Assembly: GCA_964482535.1 (NCBI GenBank)
Contig: CAYZXU010000013.1
Span: 1 to 34,175, forward strand
Direction: 5' to 3'
DNA: 34,175 nt
Source of the DNA: CAYZXU01 sp964482535
Lineage (GTDB): Bacteria; Desulfobacterota; Desulfobacteria; Desulfobacterales; BuS5
The translations under genes and the position numbers were made by a program. Under the pieces are notes generated by a model. It was not told the origin of the DNA. It made no database searches and saw nothing but the letters and a program-made list of their open reading frames with translations. Of the stretch, positions 7,790-16,685 are shown in pieces (the stretch's first letter is position 1; each line of letters begins with the position of its first letter).

Positions 7790-8332
7790 ATGACATATGA
7801 AATAATTTTCAATAAAAATGATATCGATAGAATGCTCACACGCATTACACATGAGATTCTGGAGGAACACAGGGGATCCGAAAATCTGGCGCTTATAGGC
7901 ATTCAGACAAGGGGCGTACATATTGCGAGACGAATCAAAAAAAAAATAAATCAATTTGAGGGGGTTGAAATCCCTGTTGGTATTTTAGATATAACGCTTT
8001 ACAGGGATGACTGGACTCGTAAAAGTCAGCATCCTGTGGTTAAAGCAACGGATATCCCTTTTTCAGTTAATGATAAAAACATAATTCTTGTTGATGATGT
8101 ACTATTTACGGGAAGAACCACAAGAGCCGCCATGGATGCCATGATCGATTTTGGAAGACCTGATCGCATAGAGCTTGCTGTTTTAATAGACCGGGGGCAC
8201 AGGGAACTTCCCATTATGGCAAACTATGTTGGAAAATTTGTTGACACAAAACATTCAGAAACAGTTAATGTTTTATTACTGGAGCAGGATGAAGTGGAAA
8301 AAGTTGAAAAGAATGGGCACAGAAAAACATAG
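7790..8332 (+). CDS. pyrR: Bifunctional PyrR regulator / uracil phosphoribosyltransferase
   Basis: 180 residues, the standard length. The PRPP-binding loop IILVDDVLFTGRTTRAAMDA (about 98-117) is intact, and the PyrR-specific elements are present (IGIQTRGVHIARRI at 36-49, then LDITLYRDD at 66-74). PyrR attenuates pyrimidine genes by binding mRNA with UMP in Gram-positives. In proteobacteria its main clear activity is uracil phosphoribosyltransferase. No pyr biosynthetic gene and no obvious attenuator hairpin lie beside it, so a local regulatory target is not seen. It begins a compact operon with the moaB-like gene and nadE. Confidence 0.92.
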   Translation: MTYEIIFNKNDIDRMLTRITHEILEEHRGSENLALIGIQTRGVHIARRIKKKINQFEGVEIPVGILDITLYRDDWTRKSQHPVVKATDIPFSVNDKNIILVDDVLFTGRTTRAAMDAMIDFGRPDRIELAVLIDRGHRELPIMANYVGKFVDTKHSETVNVLLLEQDEVEKVEKNGHRKT

Positions 8333-8816
8333 AAAAAATGAAGTAAAGAAAGTAAAAATAGCCGTAATTACAGTCTCCACAACACGGGAGCTTTCCACTG
8401 ATAAAAGCGGTACATGGATAAAAAAAAGAGCCATTAAGGAAGGACATCTGGTTGTTTTACACAAGGTAATTCCTGACGATATTGAAGCTGTTATCAATAC
8501 GGCTCTTGATACAATAAACCAATTAAATCCCAATGCAATATTATTTACAGGAGGCACCGGAATAAGTTCCGAAGATGTTACGGTTGAGGCTCTGCAACCC
8601 TTATTTGCAAAGGAACTTGTTGCATTTGGTTTCATTTTTGCCCAGCTCAGTTTCCAGGAGATTGATTCAGCCGCAGTCTTGTCTCGTTCTTGTGCAGGAA
8701 TTATAGGGCATACTGCTGTTTTTTGTATGCCTGGCAGCCTTAAAGCCTGCAAACTCGCCTGCAGGGAGATAATTTTTCCTGAAATAGGTCATATAATAAA
8801 GCACATAAATGAATGA
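8313..8816 (+). CDS. MoaB/MogA-family molybdenum cofactor protein
   Basis: 167 residues with the molybdopterin-binding fold. The hallmark TGGTGISSEDVTVEAL is at 79-94, followed by KELVAFGFIFAQLSFQEI, then AAVLSRS and HTAVFCMPGS. This matches MoaB/MogA proteins, which adenylylate molybdopterin before metal insertion; MoaB orthologues in some bacteria are inactive. I start at ATG 8313, which gives normal family length. The frame is open back to 8226, but the extra 29 residues are not protein-like and overlap pyrR. With this start the overlap with pyrR is 20 bases. Its stop overlaps the nadE start (ATGA, 8813-8816), implying coupled translation. Molybdo- or tungstoenzymes are expected in an anaerobe, though none is in this window. 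Confidence 0.87.
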   Translation: MGTEKHRKNEVKKVKIAVITVSTTRELSTDKSGTWIKKRAIKEGHLVVLHKVIPDDIEAVINTALDTINQLNPNAILFTGGTGISSEDVTVEALQPLFAKELVAFGFIFAQLSFQEIDSAAVLSRSCAGIIGHTAVFCMPGSLKACKLACREIIFPEIGHIIKHINE

Positions 8817-10486
8817 AAAAAATAGCTATAGCTCAAATAAATCCCATAATAGGCGACTTTAAATATAATTTCAGAAAGATAAACTCATATATTAACAGGG
8901 CTGTCGAACTTTCATGCGACCTTGTTGTCTTTTCTGAAATGACAGTTACCGGTTATCCTCCAAGAGATCTTCTTGAAAGAGAAAATTTTGTAAATGCAAA
9001 TATCGCATGCTTAAAAAAATTAATCGACTCTGTTAAAGGCATCGGAGTCATATGCGGATTTGTGGATAAAGCTGCAGAGGGCTCAGATCTCTTATATAAC
9101 TCTGCTGTTCTTTTTGAAGACGGGAATATACTTCACAAGGTTAATAAAAGGCTTCTTCCAACCTATGATGTGTTTGATGAAAAAAGATATTTCAAGGCAG
9201 GTGTTGAAAGTCGTGCTTTTTTTTATAAGGGGTATAAGATCGGGCTGACTGTTTGCGAGGATGCATGGAACGATAAAGAAATATTTAAGGAAAAAAGACT
9301 TTATAAAACAGATCCGGTTGCCTTGATGATAGAAGATGGGGCAGATCTTATAATAAACATATCGGCTTCTCCTTTTTATAAGGGAAAAAACGAATTCAGA
9401 TCTAAACTGCTTGGAACTATTGCCAAAAAATATAAGACTCCCATGATCTATACAAATCAGGTGGGAGGAAATGACTCTATTTTATTTGACGGAATAAGTT
9501 CAGGTTTTGATAAAAATGGAAATATTATTGTTAGAGCATCTGACTTTAAAGAGGATCTGGTGGTCTTTAACCTTGAATCATTAAAAAAAGATATTCATCC
9601 CATTGCTGAATCTGATGACGAATCAATATTAAAAGCTCTTATTATGGGTACACGGGACTATGTATCAAAATGCGGCTTCTCAAAAGCGGTTATAGGTTTA
9701 AGCGGAGGAATAGATTCAGCACTGACAGCATATATAGCCGTTAAAGCCCTTGGTCCTGAAAATGTATTAACCGTATTTATGCCTTCAGAATATACATCTG
9801 AGGATAATTATGAAGATACAAAGAAATTTGCTGAGAATATGCGGGTTAAGCTTATAAATGTGCCAATAGGAGGAATTTTTAAGGAATTTTTAAAATATTT
9901 TTCCAGTTCAAACAAAAATCAAGGCAGGGCTGCAGAGCCGGGTATAACCGAGCAGAATATTCAGGCTCGCATAAGGGGTACAATACTCATGGGATTTTCA
10001 AATATGAATGGGTGCCTGCTCCTTTCCACGGGAAACAAATCTGAACTGGGAGTCGGTTATTGTACATTATACGGTGATATGAACGGAGGTCTGGCTGTTA
10101 TTTCAGATGTTCCAAAGACTCGAGTGTACGGCATATCAAGGTATATCAACAGAAAAAAAGAATATATCCCCTTAAGAATAATAGAAAAAGAACCAACGGC
10201 TGAGCTTAAACCCGATCAAAAGGATCAGGACGATCTCCCACCCTATGAAGTACTCGACCCTGTGTTAAAAGGATATATTGAAGATTTCAAGGGTGTTGAA
10301 GAGCTGGTCAGATCAGGATTTGAAAGAGAACTGGTTGAGGATGTAGTGTCAAGGGTTGACAGGAATGAATATAAGAGGCATCAGGCGGCTCCCGGTCTTA
10401 AGGTAACATCAAAGGCTTTTGGTTATGGAAGAAGATATCCCATAGCTCAAAGATATACAATAAACCCGTCTGTATTTGAATCGTAA
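8813..10486 (+). CDS. nadE: Glutamine-dependent NAD+ synthetase
   Basis: 557 residues with two domains. The N-terminal nitrilase-type glutaminase (about 1-260) carries the Glu-Lys-Cys triad E42, K112 and C148 (VCEDAW). The C-terminal synthetase (about 270-557) has the PP-loop SGGIDS at 297-302 and STGNKSELGVGYCTLYGD (405-422). It converts deamido-NAD+, ATP and glutamine to NAD+, the last step of NAD synthesis. Both halves look intact, so ammonia can come from glutamine. The start is fixed by the ATGA overlap with the preceding gene. Confidence 0.96.
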   Translation: MKKIAIAQINPIIGDFKYNFRKINSYINRAVELSCDLVVFSEMTVTGYPPRDLLERENFVNANIACLKKLIDSVKGIGVICGFVDKAAEGSDLLYNSAVLFEDGNILHKVNKRLLPTYDVFDEKRYFKAGVESRAFFYKGYKIGLTVCEDAWNDKEIFKEKRLYKTDPVALMIEDGADLIINISASPFYKGKNEFRSKLLGTIAKKYKTPMIYTNQVGGNDSILFDGISSGFDKNGNIIVRASDFKEDLVVFNLESLKKDIHPIAESDDESILKALIMGTRDYVSKCGFSKAVIGLSGGIDSALTAYIAVKALGPENVLTVFMPSEYTSEDNYEDTKKFAENMRVKLINVPIGGIFKEFLKYFSSSNKNQGRAAEPGITEQNIQARIRGTILMGFSNMNGCLLLSTGNKSELGVGYCTLYGDMNGGLAVISDVPKTRVYGISRYINRKKEYIPLRIIEKEPTAELKPDQKDQDDLPPYEVLDPVLKGYIEDFKGVEELVRSGFERELVEDVVSRVDRNEYKRHQAAPGLKVTSKAFGYGRRYPIAQRYTINPSVFES

Positions 10487-10504
10487 AAGAGCAAAATTAT
10501 CATT

Positions 10505-11437
10505 ATGAAAAAATTTGTCAGCTTAACTATTCTGTTTTTTTCTGTTTTTTTCTTTGCCTGTGCCGGAGGCAGACAGCTCTCCGGACATGAAAAATTTTTT
10601 GCCTTTGGGATGAAGGAGATCAACAAAGGAATAAAGACATATAATCAGGGGTGTTATAAACTCTCTTTAAATCATTTTTTCATGGCCCATGAGATTTTCA
10701 CATCTTCTGACATGTTAAAAGGCGTTGCCATGAGCTTAAATAATATTGGAAGTGTTTACAGAATAACAGGTAAAAGCTCAGATGCAGTTCTGTTTTTTAA
10801 TGAATCTTTTAATATTTATATGGATATTAAGGATGTTGAGGGCGCAGTCCAGGCTCTTTCAAACAAGGCCGCAGCCTTAATAGATAATGGCATGTTTAAG
10901 GATGCCCAGGATACATTAAGAAAAGCCGATAAAATTGCACAGGAAAAAGGGTTTGCCTTGGCAGCGCTTTTAAAAAATAAAGGGATACTCTTATTTAAAA
11001 AAAAAGAATATATCAGGTCTGAAAAATTGATGAAAAAAGCGCTTGACCTCACAAAACCTGACGATTTAATTGATATTGCAGCAATTAATTTTGCTCTTGG
11101 CAAATTAATGCTTGAAACTGACCGGCATAAAAAAGCCCTGGAATTTTTCAAAAAAGCCCTGGAAGCTGACAAAAAATCTCTCTTTTATAAAGGGATTGCC
11201 GATGATCTTTCAGCCACAGCCCTTGCCTGTGAAAAACTTTGCGACCATAAAAAAGCTTTGAATTATTATATAAGGTCTGTAAAGATATACGCTCTTTTGG
11301 GAGATAAAAAAAAGGTGGTTGGCCAGATTGTAATTCTTGATAAATTATCTAAAAAAACAGATACTGATATTAAAAGCACAACATATTTCTTAAAGCAGTG
11401 GTTAGAAGGGAAGGCTTTAAGAAGTCCTTGCGATTAA
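10505..11437 (+). CDS. TPR-repeat lipoprotein
   Basis: 310 residues. The N-terminus is a lipoprotein signal with lipobox FFAC (Cys19), so the protein is probably membrane-tethered in the periplasm. The rest is helical TPR-like repeats from about 30 to 300, for example AMSLNNIGSVYRITGKSSDAVLFFNES, then AALLKNKGILLFKKKEYIRSEKLMKKAL, then HKKALEFFKKAL and HKKALNYYIRSVKIYALLG. It starts 18 bases after nadE and is likely co-transcribed. It may act as a scaffold for envelope assembly. The TPR kinase downstream also uses such repeats, but similarity between them was not checked. Confidence 0.8.
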   Translation: MKKFVSLTILFFSVFFFACAGGRQLSGHEKFFAFGMKEINKGIKTYNQGCYKLSLNHFFMAHEIFTSSDMLKGVAMSLNNIGSVYRITGKSSDAVLFFNESFNIYMDIKDVEGAVQALSNKAAALIDNGMFKDAQDTLRKADKIAQEKGFALAALLKNKGILLFKKKEYIRSEKLMKKALDLTKPDDLIDIAAINFALGKLMLETDRHKKALEFFKKALEADKKSLFYKGIADDLSATALACEKLCDHKKALNYYIRSVKIYALLGDKKKVVGQIVILDKLSKKTDTDIKSTTYFLKQWLEGKALRSPCD

Positions 11438-11481
11438 TGGGATTTTATAAATCAGTAGAATTCCATAATTCATCATTTTCA

Positions 11482-11514
11482 TATAATGTATGCTGTTTTA
11501 GGTCTTTAAAAGAC
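11482..11514 (+). promoter_or_regulatory. Possible promoter of the signalling operon
   Basis: TATAAT at 11482-11487 lies 47 bases before the kinase gene but has no recognisable -35. A small inverted repeat GTCTT/AAGAC (11502-11514) follows. Readthrough from the nadE operon is also possible. Confidence 0.3.
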
Positions 11515-11534
11515 AAATTAAGCCGGGGGCAGGC

Positions 11535-14500
11535 ATGGATAGTATATATGGGTATAAGATTTTAAAAAAAATCGGTGTGGGTCTTTATACAGAGGTATTT
11601 AAGGTTAAAAAAAATAACGATACCTTAATACTGAAAGTTATAAAGCCTTTATTATCTTCCGAAGACACACTACGTGTTTTACTGAAGCAAAACAATCGAC
11701 TGCAGCATTTAAACCATCCAGGGATTATTAAACCCTTATCCATAGAGGGAAAAAACGGGGCTATACTTGTCGTTCAGGAACTTTTTGACGGCATAAGTCT
11801 TGGCGACTGGCTTGAATTACAAAAAAAAGTTTTTTTGTCTGATTTTTTTCTTATTGCCTGCTCAATTACAAGGATATTAAATGATATTCATGAAGCAGGC
11901 TATATACATGGAGGAATAAAACCGAATAACATCCTTATTAATCCCAAAACCCTGGACGTGCGGATTATAGATCTTATACGTATAACAAGAAACAATGAAA
12001 CAAGCTATTATATTTACAATGATAATTTCAGGCGCCATTCTCTGAGCTATATTTCACCGGAACAGACAATACGCATGAATAAAAAGAATGATTACAGAAT
12101 AGACCTTTATTCTCTTGGTATAATTTTTTATGAGCTTTTAAGCGGAAAATTGCCTTTTTATCATTCAGACCCTCTTGAGATTATTCATTTCCATCTCGCT
12201 CAACTCCCTCAGCCTCTCAATGAAATTAAACCTGAAGTTCCTGAAATTATAGGAGAAATAGTTTCCAAACTAACTCAAAAAGAGCCTGAAAAGCGTTATC
12301 AAACAGGGGCAGGCCTTCTTTTTGACCTTCTCTTTTGTCAGTCGCAGTATATGCAAAAGGGGGATATAAGATATTTTGTGCTTGGTCAAAACGATTTTGC
12401 AAAAAGTATAAATATGTCTTCAGCAATGGTGGGAAGAAACAGAGAAAAAAATTTACTTCTTAAAGAGCATAAAAAATCATGCTCCGGATATTTCAAGGCA
12501 GCTCTTATATCAGGGGCTCCCGGAATAGGGAAAACACGTCTTGTGCAGGAGCTTCAACTACCCATAATTTCAACAAGAAGCTACTTTATTTCCGGCAAGT
12601 TTGATCAATACAGGGAGGAGGCTCCCTACGGCACATTTATAGAGGCTTTTAGAAATTTTTGCAGGAAGATTCTTTCCGAAGATGTTGAAAGAATAATGCA
12701 TTGGAACAAAAAGATAAATGAGGCTTTAAACCCCAATGCAAAACTTATCACAGACCTGATTCCGGAACTTGGGCTGATCATAGGAGTACAAAAAGAGCCT
12801 GCATCTCTTCCTCCGAGAGAGGCCAGAAGCCGCTTTAACAGCACAGTGGAAAAATTTATTGCATCTATTGCCAAAAAAGATCATCCCCTCACAGTTTTTA
12901 TAGACGACCTTCAATGGTGTGACACGGCGAGTTATGAAATTATTGACAACCTTTTTGCCAATGCAAAAGATCATCCATATCTGTTTTTAATAGGGGCATA
13001 CAGAGATAGTGAGGTGAGCGAGTCCCATCCTTTGTCAAATATTATTAAAAAAAACAGCACATCAATTTTGAGACTCAATCTTGAAAGGCTTAACAAACAT
13101 AATATTAATAAGATAATCTCTCTATCTTTAGATACTTCCCTGTCAAAAACAACAACACTTGCCGAAATTATAGGCAAAACTTCTGAAGGAAACCCCCTTT
13201 ATATAAACGAGAGTCTGGCATGGCTCTATAAAGACAAACTGCTTATAATGGAAAAGAATGGGCAATGGGACTGGGATGATAAAAAGATAAAAGAATCTAA
13301 AATTCCGGAAACAATATTTGGGCTGTTTGAAGAAAAAATAAAAAAGCTTCCTGAAAAAAGTCTTGAACTGGCTCAAATAGCAGCGCTTCTTGGTTCAAGC
13401 TTTAAGACAGACGACCTTGTTTCAGTATCCGGCAAAGATCATTTAATCCTTTATAATGAGATATCGCCTTTGTTTAACTCAGGGATACTTGTAAGAGGAC
13501 AAAATGATATTAATTTTTTTCATGACCGTGTTCAGGAGGCAGTTTTAAAAACGGTTGATAGAGATAAAAGACCGATCATTCACAAACTCATTGCCGATAT
13601 TCTGATTAAACAGATTCCTGAAGGAACCGATATCCAGACACTTGATAATCTCTTTGAAATAACCGAACATTTAAATAAGGGGCAAAAAGATTTTTCGGAT
13701 AAAAAAAGCTTATACAAAGATGTTGAATTTAACTACCATGCAGGAAAAAAGGCCCTTGCCTCCCTTGCTGTTAAATCGGGCAACACCTATTTTAAGCAGG
13801 CTCAAAAACTTTTGGCAGAAAATTCATGGAATAATGATTATAATTTTACTTTTTTGCTCTATAAAAACCTTGCAATAAGTGAACTTATGCTGGGGAATCA
13901 GGATAAATCCGAGAAACTGTTTGAGATTCTTCTTGAAAAATCAAAAACTGATTCCGACAAGGCCGAGTGTATGGCGGAACAGGCAACCAACCTGTTGTCC
14001 ATGGGCAGATTTAAACACTCAATTGAGACTGCCAATCAGGGGCTTAAATATTTTGGCAGAAAAATACCGGATGATGAAGCGATTATAGAAAAGAAAATAG
14101 AAGAGTATGACAGGTTGATAAAAGGTTTTAATATAACGCCCAAAAATATTTTTAACAAAAAATTTCTTTATGACAGAAAAAAAGTTATAGAACTCTCCCT
14201 ATACAACCAGCTTATTCCGGATTATTATTTAACCGGAAGAGTGAAGCAGTTTTATCTTGTTGGCCTTCAGTCAACATATCTTTGTGGTTTTACAGAAAAA
14301 ACCGATCTTTGTATATATCCAATCTCTATATATATGGTTTATCTTTGTAGTATTGAAGATTTTGGGAGAGCATTTATTTTTGAAGATTTAGTAATGCGCC
14401 TGTGTTATAAATTCCCCGACACGCTGGGTGAAACCAGAGGCCTGAATGCCTTAGTCTGGACAAGTCTGCACTTGAGAAAAAATCTTGATGATGTTTTTTT

Positions 14501-16685
14501 ATTTTGCATAAAAACAATCGAGAGCGGAAAAAGATCGGGTGATATTTATCATGCCGGGCTTGGGTATTGCGCTGCATTCTGGACAGCAGCCATGCATGGT
14601 TTAAACCTGAAAATCATAGAAAATTATGTGGAAGAATGCCTTGATTATTCAAACAAAAATAATCTTTCTTTTTCCACAGAAATGGCAATATCAATGCAGG
14701 CAGCATGGGTGGAACCCATGAAAAAATCCGACCTGCCAGACTCAATTGAAATCCATATTAAAAAATGGAAAAAATCAGGGGATCAGGCTCTCCTTGGAAA
14801 TTATTATATTTTTTCAGGCATTGCAAAATATTATATTGGCATGTACAGGGAGGCGGATTTTGATCTAAAAAAGGGAAAAGAGTATCTCCCAGGCCATACC
14901 AGCAATATACCAAACCGCATGTGGCACATCTTCTTTGTATTAAACAGACTTCGCATGCTTGATAAAGAGTCCGGCGAAAACCGGATAAATTCGGTTATTT
15001 CAGCGATTCAGCCGGTTATAGACTTAATAGAAAGATGGTCTGAACTCGGACCGGCAATACTCCCCTACCTTGCTCTTATCAAGGCTGAAATCAAAAGGGT
15101 TTTGAGAACCTTTAATGACGCGCGTAATCTTTATATGGATGCAATAGATATTGCCGGTGAAAATAAGTATATATTACTTGAAGGGCAGATACATGAATAT
15201 CTTGGCGAACTTTTTATTGAACATTCAAATAAACAGGGAGGCTATCACATACATGAGGCTGCAGAGCTTTATCAAACCTGCAATGCCCAAAGAAAACTTC
15301 AATTTTTAAAAGAAAACCATCGGCAATATTTTACAGATAAAGATAAAATAATTTCTGTCCCAAATAATATGCCAGATAATATGCCAGATAATATAATAGA
15401 CGATACCTACATCTTTAAAGCAGCTCTTGCCATGGCACAGGAGCTTGATTCAAACGAATTATTAAATATAATGGGCAAGTATATTATAAAAAGGGCAGGA
15501 GCAGCAGAGGGTTATTTTTTTATAGAAAAAAACGGAGAGCTTTTTTGCAGTGTTTCAGGAATTAAGGAAGATAAGGTTGTAATCAATATAAAAGAGATTC
15601 CTTTTTCGGATATTAAAGGGTTCAGCAAAGCAATAGTCCGTTACGTTTTTCGCACAAAAGAGACGGTTATTACATCAGATGCATTAAAAGAGGGCTTTTT
15701 CACTATTGATAAAGATGTGCAGGAGTTAAAAATCCGCTCGGTTCTTTGTGTGCCGATTATAAGGCGGCATAAGATTCTCGGTGTTGTATATCTCCAAAAT
15801 AATCTGATAAAATCGGTGTTTGGAAAAGAGCATGTGAAATCAATAAGGCGGCTTTTAATTTATGCCTCTGTTGCCCTTGAAAATTCCATTCTATATGAAA
15901 AGCTTAAATATACAAACGTCGGGCTTAAAGAACAGGTTGCCAGGCGCACAAGAGAGCTTGAAAAAACAAACCTGGAATTTAAAGATTTCACCTATTCAGT
16001 CTTTCACGATTTGCGAGCTCCCCTCAGAGCCATTAATGGATTTTCAAATATTATAAACAGGAGATACAGGTCGGACTTAAATGATGAAGCCGGTCATTAC
16101 TTTGATAATATAATTCAGGCCAGTGAGCATATGGGGCATCTGATAGATGACCTTATGAGCTTTTTCACGATAGGACGGCAGACAGTTAAAAGAAAGCATG
16201 TTAATCTTAACAAAATTTTTACAGAAGCAGTCAACAACGTAAATGATCTTATAACAAAAAAGAATGGAAGTATAATTATTCAGGACAATCTGCCTGTTTT
16301 ATGGTCTGATTATTTTTTGCTTAGCCAGATTTTTGTCAACCTCCTTGAAAATGCGCTTATATATCAGAAACCGGGCATAATCCCTGAAATCAAGATAACA
16401 GGCATGGTTGATCAGAATAAAACAAGAATTTTTGTTGCAGACAACGGTATTGGAATAGCTCCTGAATTTCATGCCAAAATTTTTAATATTTTTCAGAGGC
16501 TGCACAACCCGGATGAATATCCGGGCACAGGAATAGGTCTTTCAATTGTAAAAAAAATTGTTGAGCTCCTTGAAGGGAGAATAAACGTTAAATCGGCTCC
16601 TGGCGAGGGGAGCACTTTTATTCTGGAGTTTCCCACAGTTGCCAATCAAATTTCAGCCCGAACACCCATAAAAAGGCAAATATGA
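11535..16685 (+). CDS. Giant kinase-like/AAA ATPase/TPR/GAF sensor histidine kinase
   Basis: 1716 residues, cytoplasmic by lack of membrane segments. Order: Ser/Thr kinase fold (about 5-270), AAA_16-type ATPase with Walker A GAPGIGKT (327-334) and Walker B VFIDDLQWCD, a long TPR-like helical region (about 690-1270), a GAF domain (about 1290-1450), a HisKA domain with H1491 in FHDLRAPL, and a HATPase domain (NLLENALIYQ, ADNGIGI, GTGIGLS near 1663). It is a multi-sensor hybrid of the kind found in delta-proteobacteria and cyanobacteria. The kinase fold keeps K34, N132 and D146 but has HGG (125-127) where HRD is expected, so the catalytic Asp is missing. DFG reads DLI. Its phosphotransferase activity is doubtful and it may be a binding module, whereas the histidine-kinase end looks complete. 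A short NMPDNMPDN repeat lies in the linker before the GAF domain. Its stop overlaps the next gene by ATGA. Confidence 0.9.
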   Translation: MDSIYGYKILKKIGVGLYTEVFKVKKNNDTLILKVIKPLLSSEDTLRVLLKQNNRLQHLNHPGIIKPLSIEGKNGAILVVQELFDGISLGDWLELQKKVFLSDFFLIACSITRILNDIHEAGYIHGGIKPNNILINPKTLDVRIIDLIRITRNNETSYYIYNDNFRRHSLSYISPEQTIRMNKKNDYRIDLYSLGIIFYELLSGKLPFYHSDPLEIIHFHLAQLPQPLNEIKPEVPEIIGEIVSKLTQKEPEKRYQTGAGLLFDLLFCQSQYMQKGDIRYFVLGQNDFAKSINMSSAMVGRNREKNLLLKEHKKSCSGYFKAALISGAPGIGKTRLVQELQLPIISTRSYFISGKFDQYREEAPYGTFIEAFRNFCRKILSEDVERIMHWNKKINEALNPNAKLITDLIPELGLIIGVQKEPASLPPREARSRFNSTVEKFIASIAKKDHPLTVFIDDLQWCDTASYEIIDNLFANAKDHPYLFLIGAYRDSEVSESHPLSNIIKKNSTSILRLNLERLNKHNINKIISLSLDTSLSKTTTLAEIIGKTSEGNPLYINESLAWLYKDKLLIMEKNGQWDWDDKKIKESKIPETIFGLFEEKIKKLPEKSLELAQIAALLGSSFKTDDLVSVSGKDHLILYNEISPLFNSGILVRGQNDINFFHDRVQEAVLKTVDRDKRPIIHKLIADILIKQIPEGTDIQTLDNLFEITEHLNKGQKDFSDKKSLYKDVEFNYHAGKKALASLAVKSGNTYFKQAQKLLAENSWNNDYNFTFLLYKNLAISELMLGNQDKSEKLFEILLEKSKTDSDKAECMAEQATNLLSMGRFKHSIETANQGLKYFGRKIPDDEAIIEKKIEEYDRLIKGFNITPKNIFNKKFLYDRKKVIELSLYNQLIPDYYLTGRVKQFYLVGLQSTYLCGFTEKTDLCIYPISIYMVYLCSIEDFGRAFIFEDLVMRLCYKFPDTLGETRGLNALVWTSLHLRKNLDDVFLFCIKTIESGKRSGDIYHAGLGYCAAFWTAAMHGLNLKIIENYVEECLDYSNKNNLSFSTEMAISMQAAWVEPMKKSDLPDSIEIHIKKWKKSGDQALLGNYYIFSGIAKYYIGMYREADFDLKKGKEYLPGHTSNIPNRMWHIFFVLNRLRMLDKESGENRINSVISAIQPVIDLIERWSELGPAILPYLALIKAEIKRVLRTFNDARNLYMDAIDIAGENKYILLEGQIHEYLGELFIEHSNKQGGYHIHEAAELYQTCNAQRKLQFLKENHRQYFTDKDKIISVPNNMPDNMPDNIIDDTYIFKAALAMAQELDSNELLNIMGKYIIKRAGAAEGYFFIEKNGELFCSVSGIKEDKVVINIKEIPFSDIKGFSKAIVRYVFRTKETVITSDALKEGFFTIDKDVQELKIRSVLCVPIIRRHKILGVVYLQNNLIKSVFGKEHVKSIRRLLIYASVALENSILYEKLKYTNVGLKEQVARRTRELEKTNLEFKDFTYSVFHDLRAPLRAINGFSNIINRRYRSDLNDEAGHYFDNIIQASEHMGHLIDDLMSFFTIGRQTVKRKHVNLNKIFTEAVNNVNDLITKKNGSIIIQDNLPVLWSDYFLLSQIFVNLLENALIYQKPGIIPEIKITGMVDQNKTRIFVADNGIGIAPEFHAKIFNIFQRLHNPDEYPGTGIGLSIVKKIVELLEGRINVKSAPGEGSTFILEFPTVANQISARTPIKRQI

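Noticed and set aside
8226..8312. N-terminal extension of the MoaB-like protein
   Set aside because: The extra 29 residues overlap pyrR, are not protein-like, and would exceed the family length. ATG 8313 is better.
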